From NCBI GenBank assembly GCA_031289975.1, contig JAITOM010000413.1:1-6114 (forward strand): a stretch of DNA of 6,114 nucleotides, in the 5' to 3' direction. Shown here piece after piece: positions 1 to 6,021 of this stretch (its first letter is position 1; the number at the start of each line of letters is the position of its first letter). This DNA is from Methanobrevibacter sp. Its GTDB lineage: Archaea; Methanobacteriota; Methanobacteria; Methanobacteriales; Methanobacteriaceae. The position numbers and the translations under genes were made by a program. The notes beneath the pieces are model-generated. The model was not told the origin of the DNA and ran no database searches. It saw nothing but the letters and a program-made list of their open reading frames with translations.

Positions 1-246
1 AATTTGGAATTTGGATTTTAGCATAAAAGCATTAAGCCCATATACATGTCATTAAACTTTTATAGTCTGTTTTCAATTTTTCAATTGTGAAAATCCATGC
101 TAATTTTACAGTGCCGAAAATAAGGAGTTATAAAACAGTTAATTCAATTAAATTATGAAAATCCAAAATACAAAACTTCTACACTTTTGACACACTCGGG
201 TGAAAAACTATTTTGTTAATATTATTGAATTGATATATAAATCCAA
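1..246. other. non-coding spacer downstream of catalase
   Basis: No open frame enters from the left edge on either strand for more than about 17 codons, so I see no partial gene here. The stretch begins with a two-copy 7-bp repeat (AATTTGG) and contains a small GC-richer patch, CACTCGGGTG, around 193-202. It should hold the 3' end of the catalase transcript, which runs leftward, but I see no clear T-tract or strong hairpin that I would call a terminator. Confidence 0.6.
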
Positions 247-1755
247 TTACTTTTTAGTGGCTTCTACTCTTTCTTCTTGAGACATTTTAGATAAGGTTTT
301 AATTTTTCCTATATCTAATTCAAGACCTTCTCCAACACGAGTTCCATATTCAGGTTCTGCTTTGTAGAAAAGAGATGTTTGCCTGTATTGTATTCTTTCT
401 TGAGCATTGCCTAAATGACCTACAATGTTATTTACCAAATGCTCTTTATCGGTATCATTCAAGACTCTTCTCCAAAATTCACCAACTTGAAGGAAATCAA
501 CATCTTTAACAGGTCGTGTATGTTTATCAATAACTGCTTGCAATTCAATAGTTGGTGGTTTAAATGATATATCTGGAATTGGACCATCTTGAGAATTTGG
601 ATAGTAGTTGGATCCTGAACCTCCATTATCATCCACATTCATTGAACCATCTCTTTGATAATTATTAATTTCAGCATTTTTCGCACGATTGATTGGAATT
701 TGATGATGGTTTGGACCTAATCTATGTCTTTGAGTATCTTCATAAGCGAAAAGTCTTCCTTGCAATAATCTATCAGGTGATGGACCAACTCCTGGAACAA
801 AATTTGAAGGTGCGAATGCTGATTGTTCAACTTCAGCGAAGTAATTTTCAGGATTCTTATTTAAAACCATTTTTCCAAGTGGTATTAATGGATAATCACC
901 ATGATACCATACTTTTGTAACATCAAAGGGATCAAATTTATATTCCTTCGCTTCATCGTTTGTCATGATTTGAACATACACATCCCATTGAGGATAATCT
1001 CCATTCTCAATAGCATTATAAAGATCTTCAGTTGCATGATCAGGATTTTCACCACACATTCTAATAGATTCGTCATTTGTTAAGGTTCTATTTCCTTGTG
1101 CTGTTTTAAAATGATATTTAACCCATACATATTCTTCTTTTTCATTGTACCACATATATGTATGGCTTGAAAATCCATCCATATGCCTATAATTTTGTGG
1201 TGTTCCTCTATCAGTGAATAAAAATGTTGCTTGATGAATAGATTCTGGAGTTAAAGATAAAAAGTCCCAAAACATATCCGCATTAGCTAAATTATTGGAT
1301 GGATGTCTTTTTTGTGTATGGATAAAATCTGGGAATTTTATAGCATCTCTAATGAAAAATATTGGAATATTATTTCCAACAATGTCATAGTTTCCTTCTT
1401 CAGTATAGAATTTAATTGCAAAACCACGAGGGTCTCTTTTAGCATCAGCAGAACCTCTTTCTCCACCAACGGTTGACATTCGAGAAAAAATTTCGGTTTT
1501 TTTACCAATTTCTGATAAAAATTTTGCTCTTGTATATTTTGAAAGGTCATTAGTCACTTCAAAGTAACCATGAGCTCCAGCTCCTTTTGCATGTACAACA
1601 CGTTCTGGTATTCTTTCTCTATCAAAATGTGCTAACTTTTCAATTAACTGAACATCTTGTAGTAAAGCATAACTTGAACCTTCATCTGTAGTTATTGATG
1701 CTTGATCATTTGATACGGGTATGCCTTTATTTGTAGTTAATTTTTTATCTGTCAT
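247..1755 (-). CDS. katA: heme catalase (small-subunit, monofunctional)
   Basis: This is a monofunctional heme catalase that converts hydrogen peroxide to water and oxygen in the cytoplasm. From the chosen start it is 502 residues, a normal length for small-subunit catalases, and appears complete. The catalytic set is visible: distal His55 in RVVHAKGAG, Ser94, Asn128 in VGNN, and the proximal heme ligand Tyr338 in RLFAYEDTQRHRLG. The catalase core covers roughly residues 15-400 and the C-terminal immune-responsive/catalase-related domain roughly 410-490. I place the start at the ATG at 1755 because AGGTG lies six bases upstream. A GTG at 1764 would add three residues but is itself the end of that ribosome-binding site. 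There is no signal peptide. The gene stands alone, divergent from birA. Catalase is rare in methanogens but known from Methanobrevibacter arboriphilus; cytochrome-free methanogens are generally thought not to make heme, so cofactor supply is the open question. The gene probably came from bacteria by transfer (inference). Confidence 0.97.
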   Translation of the reverse strand: MTDKKLTTNKGIPVSNDQASITTDEGSSYALLQDVQLIEKLAHFDRERIPERVVHAKGAGAHGYFEVTNDLSKYTRAKFLSEIGKKTEIFSRMSTVGGERGSADAKRDPRGFAIKFYTEEGNYDIVGNNIPIFFIRDAIKFPDFIHTQKRHPSNNLANADMFWDFLSLTPESIHQATFLFTDRGTPQNYRHMDGFSSHTYMWYNEKEEYVWVKYHFKTAQGNRTLTNDESIRMCGENPDHATEDLYNAIENGDYPQWDVYVQIMTNDEAKEYKFDPFDVTKVWYHGDYPLIPLGKMVLNKNPENYFAEVEQSAFAPSNFVPGVGPSPDRLLQGRLFAYEDTQRHRLGPNHHQIPINRAKNAEINNYQRDGSMNVDDNGGSGSNYYPNSQDGPIPDISFKPPTIELQAVIDKHTRPVKDVDFLQVGEFWRRVLNDTDKEHLVNNIVGHLGNAQERIQYRQTSLFYKAEPEYGTRVGEGLELDIGKIKTLSKMSQEERVEATKK

Positions 1756-1761
1756 TTTTAA

Positions 1762-1766
1762 CACCT
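1762..1766 (-). promoter_or_regulatory. ribosome binding site of catalase
   Basis: AGGTG on the minus strand matches the archaeal anti-Shine-Dalgarno sequence and lies six bases before the ATG at 1755. It overlaps the upstream in-frame GTG (1762-1764), which argues that this GTG is not the start codon. Confidence 0.75.
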
Positions 1767-1880
1767 GATTTTAAACTTAATTTAACTTATTTAATAAATT
1801 TTTTATTAATTAAATTATTTTATTATACTAACTTAAAATTAAATTTAATTTTTAAATTTTTTTTAAATAATTTTGGCTCA

Positions 1881-1898
1881 TGCATATGTCATATTGCA
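1881..1898. promoter_or_regulatory. imperfect dyad upstream of catalase, candidate operator
   Basis: The half-sites TGCATATG and CATATTGCA face each other across one T, with one extra base in the right arm. The dyad is one of the few spots with clustered G/C in this spacer and starts about 125 bp upstream of the catalase ATG. Its left part also matches the TGCATNNGTCATA element at 2048-2060. A regulatory role is inference only, and no regulator is encoded in the window. Confidence 0.25.
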
Positions 1899-2070
1899 AA
1901 ATTTTAATTATGTTAAATTGAAAATAACTTTAATTATTTTAGAAGTATTTGCATTACTTATATTAATATGATGATATCTGTATTTAATTTTTTAATTTAA
2001 TTGATTTTTATAAATTTTATCAAATTTGTCATATATATTATGTGTTGTGCATGAGTCATAATTTTCATAT

Positions 2071-2198
2071 TTAGATTTTTTTTAATTAATTAGATTTTTT
2101 TTAATTAATTAGATTTTTTTTAATTAATTAGATTTTTTTTAATTAATTAGATTTTTTTTAATTAATTAGATTTTTTTTAATTAATTAGATTTTTTTTA
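2071..2198. repeat. 19-bp tandem array, six identical units plus a partial seventh
   Basis: The unit AGATTTTTTTTAATTAATT starts at 2073, 2092, 2111, 2130, 2149 and 2168, all identical. A seventh begins at 2187 and stops matching after 2198. Each unit joins an eight-base T tract to AATTAATT, and the junctions contain the palindrome TAATTAATTA. There are no variable spacers, so it is not a CRISPR array. It lies between divergent genes, about 320 bp from the catalase start and 515 bp from the birA start, so it is not an obvious terminator for either. Alternating T8 and AATT tracts about every 9-10 bp could make the DNA intrinsically curved (inference). Confidence 0.95.
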
Positions 2199-2473
2199 TA
2201 TAATAATATATATTTATTACATTAGCTTATATAATTATATATAAACACTTAATTAAAATATAAAAGTCTTAAAGTATGAAACTAACTTAAATTTTTGCAA
2301 AAATCATTAGTTCTAATTTTTCTAAAAATCAATTTAAATTAAATTAAAATCATTATTTTTAAAAAATAAACAAAATAAACTATTTAATTATAAATTAATG
2401 AAATATATTAAATAATTTTAAAAATTAGAATAATTTAATAAAAATTAAAAATTTTTAAATCGTAAAAAATTTG

Positions 2474-2517
2474 GTTCCAAACTATAATTAAAATAGTTCT
2501 AAACTATAATTAAAATA
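2474..2517. repeat. 22-bp tandem duplication
   Basis: Two adjacent 22-bp copies (2474-2495 and 2496-2517) differ at one position only, GTTCC versus GTTCT at their start. Each contains AAACTATAATTAAAATA. It lies in the catalase-birA spacer and most simply reflects replication slippage. Confidence 0.85.
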
Positions 2518-2590
2518 AATATAATATATATAACATATGATTAAAATATAAATAGTTAATTAGAAGATTGAAATATAAAAGATAACAATT

Positions 2591-2622
2591 TTTATTAATG
2601 ACATAAATTTATTAATGACATA
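2591..2622. repeat. 17-bp-period direct repeat
   Basis: TTTATTAATGACATA occurs at 2591-2605 and again at 2608-2622, identical over 15 bases with a 17-bp period. It sits about 90-120 bp upstream of the birA start, so it could lie near that promoter, but no function can be assigned. Confidence 0.8.
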
Positions 2623-2701
2623 TTATTAATAATGATATCAAGTAAAAAGTAGAGATACTGAATAAATAGTTGATAGAATATAGAAAGTAATTAAATAACT
2701 C

Positions 2702-2705
2702 GGAG
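2702..2705 (+). promoter_or_regulatory. ribosome binding site deciding the TTG start of birA
   Basis: GGAG (within CGGAGAT) lies eight bases before the TTG at 2714 and stands out in an otherwise A/T-only background. An in-frame TAA at 2696-2698 closes the frame upstream, and no in-frame ATG occurs until residue 88, so this site fixes the start. Confidence 0.75.
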
Positions 2706-2713
2706 ATTTTAAT

Positions 2714-3607
2714 TTGAGTAATGATGAATTTTTTTCAATAGAGGAAGAGAAAATAGCTAATTATATAAAGAAATTAGGTATTAAAAGAGCGGAAAATATC
2801 AATGTATCAAAAATTAAAGAAAATTTAAAAACTAAATATATTGGTCAGCATATTTATGCATTTCAAAAAGTTGACTCTACAAATATAATAGCTAAATTTT
2901 TAGCTGGAACTGGGATTAAAGAAGGAACTATAGTTATTGCAAGATCGCAAGTTAAAGGTAAGGGAAGAATGGGAAAGAAATGGGAATCACCACTTGGAGG
3001 GGTATGGTTATCCATTGTTTTACATCCAAAGATGAGTCCACGTCAAGCTTCTTTAATAACATTAGGTGCAGGTGTAGCTGTAACAAAAGCTGTTAGAAAA
3101 TTGGGTGTTGATGCCAGAATTAAATGGCCTAATGATATACTAATTGGTGATAAAAAAATAGCTGGAATACTCACAGAAGCAAATTCGAAATCCAGTACTC
3201 TTGATTATATTATTGTTGGTATAGGCATTGATAGTAATTTAGATTCAAGCTCTATTTCTAAAGAAACTAAGGCTACAACTCTTAAAGATGAATTAAAAAG
3301 AGAAATTAATGAAAATAACCTTATAACAAACCTATTAGAAGAATTTGAAAATGTGTACGAATATTTTAAAAATAAAGAATTCGAAGAAATATTATACAGG
3401 TGGAGAAGCCTCTCTCAAACAATTGGTAGTTATGTTGCAATAAAACAACCTTTTGGAAAAGTTTTAAAAGGATATGTTGTAGGAATTAACAATACTGGGT
3501 CTTTAATTTTAGAATTGGATAATGGGGAATTAAAAAAAATAATCTCTGGAGAAAGTCACATTGCGGAAATCTCAAAATTTGATATTAAAAACAAAATTGT
3601 TCAATGA
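2714..3607 (+). CDS. birA: biotin--[acetyl-CoA-carboxylase] ligase
   Basis: This biotin protein ligase activates biotin with ATP to biotinyl-AMP and transfers it to a lysine of a carboxyl-carrier domain. In methanogens the usual acceptor is the B subunit of pyruvate carboxylase. Visible family motifs are DSTN (54-57), the nucleotide/biotin loop KGKGRMGKKWESP (81-93), KWPNDI with the catalytic-site lysine (137-142), KKIAGILTEA (147-156) and GIGIDSN (169-175, where GIGINVN is more usual). The SH3-like C-terminal domain covers roughly 245-285, with GYVVGINNTGSLIL. At 297 residues it has only about 45 residues before the catalytic core. The winged-helix DNA-binding domain of bifunctional BirA proteins is therefore absent, and it is probably a ligase without repressor function. 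It starts at TTG. It is transcribed alone here: its upstream neighbour is divergent and its downstream neighbour convergent. No biotin-dependent enzyme is encoded in the window. Confidence 0.95.
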   Translation: MSNDEFFSIEEEKIANYIKKLGIKRAENINVSKIKENLKTKYIGQHIYAFQKVDSTNIIAKFLAGTGIKEGTIVIARSQVKGKGRMGKKWESPLGGVWLSIVLHPKMSPRQASLITLGAGVAVTKAVRKLGVDARIKWPNDILIGDKKIAGILTEANSKSSTLDYIIVGIGIDSNLDSSSISKETKATTLKDELKREINENNLITNLLEEFENVYEYFKNKEFEEILYRWRSLSQTIGSYVAIKQPFGKVLKGYVVGINNTGSLILELDNGELKKIISGESHIAEISKFDIKNKIVQ

Positions 3608-3610
3608 TAC

Positions 3611-3627
3611 TTTCTTATTTTTCAATT
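3611..3627 (+). terminator. T-rich tract, probable birA terminator
   Basis: TTTCTTATTTTTCAATTT begins four bases after the birA stop. Archaeal transcription commonly ends at T-rich tracts without a hairpin, and the next gene is convergent, so termination is expected here. More T5 runs follow at 3671-3675 and 3685-3689 and may act as back-up sites. Confidence 0.4.
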
Positions 3628-3664
3628 TAAACAATAATGAGGGTGTATAGCTGTTTCTACTATG

Positions 3665-3692
3665 AAAATCTTTTTCATAAAATCTTTTTCAT
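3665..3692. repeat. perfect 14-bp tandem duplication over the asnB-like stop codon
   Basis: AAAATCTTTTTCAT occurs at 3665-3678 and again, directly abutting, at 3679-3692. On the minus strand this reads ATGAAAAAGATTTT twice. The stop codon TGA (3675-3677) of the asparagine-synthetase-like gene is formed where the second minus-strand copy begins, out of frame with the first, because 14 is not a multiple of three. Confidence 0.95.
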
Positions 3693-4994
3693 GATGATTT
3701 TATGAATTCCAGAACCATATTGTGCAGCTTTTTTTGGTCTATAGGCAATATAATGGGGAACACCTAAGTCAATAGCTATATCTCTAAGAATATGTTTTCT
3801 AAGTTTATCATCAGATGATTTAATCTTATAATCAATTGGTAGAGATAATGCAAAACTTAGAAAATCCTTATCTAAAAAAGGAGATTTGAAATTTAGATTA
3901 TTAAAATTAGCTATTGCAAGATCTCTTTGAAAGTTAACTTCATGCATAAACTCAATATCGCCTCTAAGCTCATCAATAAGAGAATTTTTATCTTGAGAAT
4001 AAATATCTAAATAACGGTTGTATCCACCAAATAATTCATCAGCACCTTGACCTGTTAAAATAGTTTTAAATCCTTCGTTAACTGCTAATTTAGAGCTTAG
4101 ATGCATTGTCATTCCAACACCTAAATCAACGATATTTCTCCTATCAATAATTGATAGAAAATCTTCAAATTCAGATTTTATAATTTCTTCATTTACTAAA
4201 TCATATTTTAAATCTAAATCTAAGTCCTTAGCTATTTTTTTACTAATTTCAAGGTCTTTTGAATTTTCAGTCCCTACAGTAAATAGCTTAACATCTATCT
4301 CATTATTATCCTTTAAGATTTTAGCTATTGTTGTACTATCAACTCCACCAGAAAAGAATAAGGCTACCTCATCCAAACCCTCTATTCTCATATTAACAGA
4401 TTCTCTAAGAAGTTTAATAAGAGTATTTTTAGATTCAATATAATTTAAACTATTTCCTGAATTAATGTTACTCCATGGTGGATTCAATGGAGGATACATT
4501 TTATTGTTAAACATTAAAAATCCTGGTTTAAATGTTTTAATATCTGAAATACCCTCAGTTGATAAGATTTTTCTATCATTTGCAAAAAATAATTTAGCAT
4601 CGCCCCCATAATAAAGAAGACAAGAACCAATAACATCTCTTGAGATGATGGTATTTTTACCATCAGAAATTGAAAAAACAAAATCTCCATTGATAATCAT
4701 GGATCCATATAAAACAGCTATTAAAAAATTAAATTCTGATTTAATAGTTCCATCATCATTAAAAACAAATTTATAATCTTGATTTTCTTTTAAAGAATTA
4801 ACAACAACATCTAAATCATTATTTAATAAAAAATGAATTAAACTTAGAAAAAGTTCACTATTATAAAGATAATCTAAATTATAATAGCTATTTAAAAAAT
4901 CATTGATCTCTTTATGATTATAAATTTCACCATGAAAACTAAGTTTTAAACCATGCCTTAAATTGTAATCTAAAAAATATCTATTATTCATCAT
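3675..4994 (-). CDS. asparagine-synthetase-like protein lacking the glutaminase N-terminus
   Basis: This is a 439-residue member of the asparagine synthase (AsnB-type) family. The synthetase half is intact in its signatures: the PP-loop SGGVDS (215-220) that binds ATP pyrophosphate, GQGADELFGGY (315-325), SPFLD (371-375) and the archaeal-type end YRPKKAAQYGSG (418-429). The first 130 residues are a shortened class-II glutaminase remnant that keeps GEIYNH (22-27) and SRDVIGSCLLYYG (118-130). The normal MCGI start with the Cys nucleophile, and about 50-60 residues before GEIYN, are missing. An in-frame TAA at 5019-5021 excludes an upstream extension. If active, it would use free ammonia or a partner amidotransferase rather than hydrolyse glutamine itself (inference). 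Start choice is weak: there is no Shine-Dalgarno before the ATGATG, so translation may be leaderless or coupled to the gene 35 bp upstream. Asparagine as product is not proven; related enzymes amidate other acids. Confidence 0.88.
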   Translation of the reverse strand: MMNNRYFLDYNLRHGLKLSFHGEIYNHKEINDFLNSYYNLDYLYNSELFLSLIHFLLNNDLDVVVNSLKENQDYKFVFNDDGTIKSEFNFLIAVLYGSMIINGDFVFSISDGKNTIISRDVIGSCLLYYGGDAKLFFANDRKILSTEGISDIKTFKPGFLMFNNKMYPPLNPPWSNINSGNSLNYIESKNTLIKLLRESVNMRIEGLDEVALFFSGGVDSTTIAKILKDNNEIDVKLFTVGTENSKDLEISKKIAKDLDLDLKYDLVNEEIIKSEFEDFLSIIDRRNIVDLGVGMTMHLSSKLAVNEGFKTILTGQGADELFGGYNRYLDIYSQDKNSLIDELRGDIEFMHEVNFQRDLAIANFNNLNFKSPFLDKDFLSFALSLPIDYKIKSSDDKLRKHILRDIAIDLGVPHYIAYRPKKAAQYGSGIHKIIMKKIL

Positions 4995-5029
4995 AATTAA
5001 TTGATTAGTTAGGTATTTTTATTTATTTA

Positions 5030-5626
5030 TCAAAATTGATTTAATTTATAATTTTCTTTTACCAAATATTCTAATAGTTCATTAATTGAGCTTATATCTA
5101 ATGCTTTCTTTTCAATTTCTTTAAGATCTTCAATGGTATAGCCGTAATGTTCGGCTGTTTCTAAAAATTCATCAGATGGATTTGGTGATTGAGCTTCTTC
5201 TAATAATTCTCCATAACCCCAAACCCCACCAATATCTTCAGGAGGACATAATCCTTTTCCTGAGACACAATTAGGATATTTAACATCTTCAACAGGCTCA
5301 ATATATTTGTTGAATGTAATTTCATGTTCCCATCCATCACCAAAATCATATTCATACACGAACTTCTTATTTGAATCGATTATTTCTTTTAAAGTAATTG
5401 AATCACTTGAGATTGCATGATCCATCATACCATCATCATCGATTTCTGAATAAAATTTATTTTTAACACGAAATCCATATAAATGATAATTTTCCCATCC
5501 CATAACTATTTGAATTATTTCATGAAATTTATCCAATCTTATATCTGGATTTAGGTTAATTCTTCTCCATATTGGAACTGGAGCATCTAATAATTTAATT
5601 CTAATTACAGCTATCTGATTTTTCAT
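5030..5626 (-). CDS. pRiA4b ORF-3 family protein
   Basis: This 198-residue protein belongs to the plasmid pRiA4b ORF-3 family (PF07929), known from plasmids, mobile elements and chromosomes of bacteria and some archaea. Its biochemical role is not established. Diagnostic segments are VPIWRRI (17-23), the FHEIIQIVMGWENYHLYGF region (34-52), YEYDFGDGWEHEI (91-103) and CPPEDIGGVWGYGELLE (127-143). The rest, about 150-198, is helical and acidic-to-basic without recognisable motifs. There is no signal peptide or membrane segment. The start is the ATG at 5626, preceded by a modest ribosome-binding site, GGTTGA, at 5636-5631. A TTTATATA box lies about 100 bp upstream. The gene ends 35 bp before the asparagine-synthetase-like gene on the same strand, so the two may share a transcript. 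I see no inverted repeats or transposase that would mark it as part of a mobile element here. Confidence 0.92.
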   Translation of the reverse strand: MKNQIAVIRIKLLDAPVPIWRRINLNPDIRLDKFHEIIQIVMGWENYHLYGFRVKNKFYSEIDDDGMMDHAISSDSITLKEIIDSNKKFVYEYDFGDGWEHEITFNKYIEPVEDVKYPNCVSGKGLCPPEDIGGVWGYGELLEEAQSPNPSDEFLETAEHYGYTIEDLKEIEKKALDISSINELLEYLVKENYKLNQF

Positions 5627-5664
5627 AATCTCAACCTTTTAATTTATAATACTTTATATACCTA

Positions 5665-5696
5665 TTCATATTTTAATTCATTCATATTTTAATTTA
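5665..5696. repeat. 16-bp tandem duplication
   Basis: TTCATATTTTAATTCA (5665-5680) is followed directly by TTCATATTTTAATTTA (5681-5696), with one mismatch. It lies between the candidate TATA box and the start of the pRiA4b ORF-3 family gene, so it would fall in that gene's 5' leader if the promoter call is right. Confidence 0.85.
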
Positions 5697-5723
5697 TATT
5701 ATACTAATAGTTTAATCAAATGA

Positions 5724-5734
5724 TTTTATATAAA
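5724..5734 (-). promoter_or_regulatory. candidate TATA box for the pRiA4b ORF-3 family gene
   Basis: On the minus strand TTTATATAAAA is preceded by the purine-rich AAATAAG, resembling an archaeal BRE plus TATA box. A start about 25 bp downstream, near 5705, would give a leader of roughly 75-80 bases that retains the ribosome-binding site. A second candidate, GGTATATAAAG at 5662-5652, would place the start so close to the ATG that the ribosome-binding site would be lost, so I prefer this one. The AT background makes both uncertain. Confidence 0.35.
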
Positions 5735-5800
5735 CTTATTTATATTCCTTATTGAAAAGTTCTTAAATTTTGAATGATAACTTTATTCATTAAGTTATTT

Positions 5801-5870
5801 AATTTTAAATGTATATTTATAAAAATCTATAATTTTAAATGTATATTTATAAAAATCTATAATTTTAAAT
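5801..5870. repeat. 30-bp tandem duplication, 2.3 copies
   Basis: A 30-bp unit is repeated perfectly at 5801-5830 and 5831-5860, and its first ten bases (AATTTTAAAT) recur at 5861-5870. The unit contains GTATATTTATAAAAATCTAT. It is non-coding and lies about 175 bp upstream of the pRiA4b ORF-3 family gene. Confidence 0.93.
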
Positions 5871-5880
5871 TTTAAATAAT

Positions 5881-5926
5881 ATAAATTTATTTTAATTAAT
5901 ATAAATTTATTTTAATTAATATAAAT
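5881..5926. repeat. 20-bp tandem duplication, 2.3 copies
   Basis: ATAAATTTATTTTAATTAAT is repeated perfectly at 5881-5900 and 5901-5920, followed by a six-base partial copy. It begins ten bases after the 30-bp repeat ends but has an unrelated unit, which indicates two independent duplication events. Confidence 0.93.
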
Positions 5927-6021
5927 AATTTTAAATATATAAAGAATTGAATAGGCTTAATGGAATTGATAATAAGTTAAACTCATCTTATATGCATAAG
6001 TCAACTACTATTTTTTCATAT

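Larger units (their letters stand above)
1756..2713. other. long divergent intergenic region with tandem repeats
   Basis: This spacer separates the divergent catalase and birA genes and must carry both promoters. It is almost pure A/T. I found no open frame with a start and ribosome-binding site, no tRNA-like or GC-rich structured RNA, and no CRISPR array. Contents: a TGCATNNGTCATA element at 1881-1893 and again at 2048-2060, the 19-bp array at 2071-2198, a 22-bp tandem duplication at 2474-2517, and a 17-bp-period duplication at 2591-2622. TATA-like strings are so frequent that neither gene's core promoter can be chosen by eye. Confidence 0.7.
5627..6021. other. non-coding spacer with short tandem duplications
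   Basis: The spacer lies between the pRiA4b ORF-3 family gene and the end of the nuclease-like fragment, both on the minus strand. It carries the probable promoter of the former and adjacent tandem duplications with 16-, 30- and 20-bp periods. A third TGCATNNGTCA element is at 5993-6003. I see no additional gene or structured RNA in it. Confidence 0.65.

Noticed and set aside
693..920. 75-codon open frame on the plus strand inside catalase
   Set aside because: It lies wholly antisense to the well-supported catalase gene, has no ribosome-binding site and no recognisable motif.
901..1083. 60-codon open frame on the plus strand inside catalase
   Set aside because: Antisense shadow of catalase; its hydrophobic composition follows from the complement of catalase codons.
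1338..1550. 70-codon minus-strand open frame overlapping catalase in another frame
   Set aside because: Same-strand shadow of the conserved catalase core with no independent start signal.
1756..1764. Upstream GTG start adding three residues to catalase
   Set aside because: The GTG is part of the AGGTG ribosome-binding site, correctly spaced for the ATG at 1755.
2071..2198. CRISPR array or intrinsic terminator
   Set aside because: The units are only 19 bp, abut each other and have no unique spacers. The site lies between the 5' ends of divergent genes, so a terminator role for either is not expected.
1765..2713. Hidden small gene or structured RNA in the long spacer
   Set aside because: ATG-started frames there close within a few codons, and there is no GC-rich foldable segment. 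The palindrome ATTTTTGCAAAAAT at 2291-2304 is too simple to interpret in this base composition.
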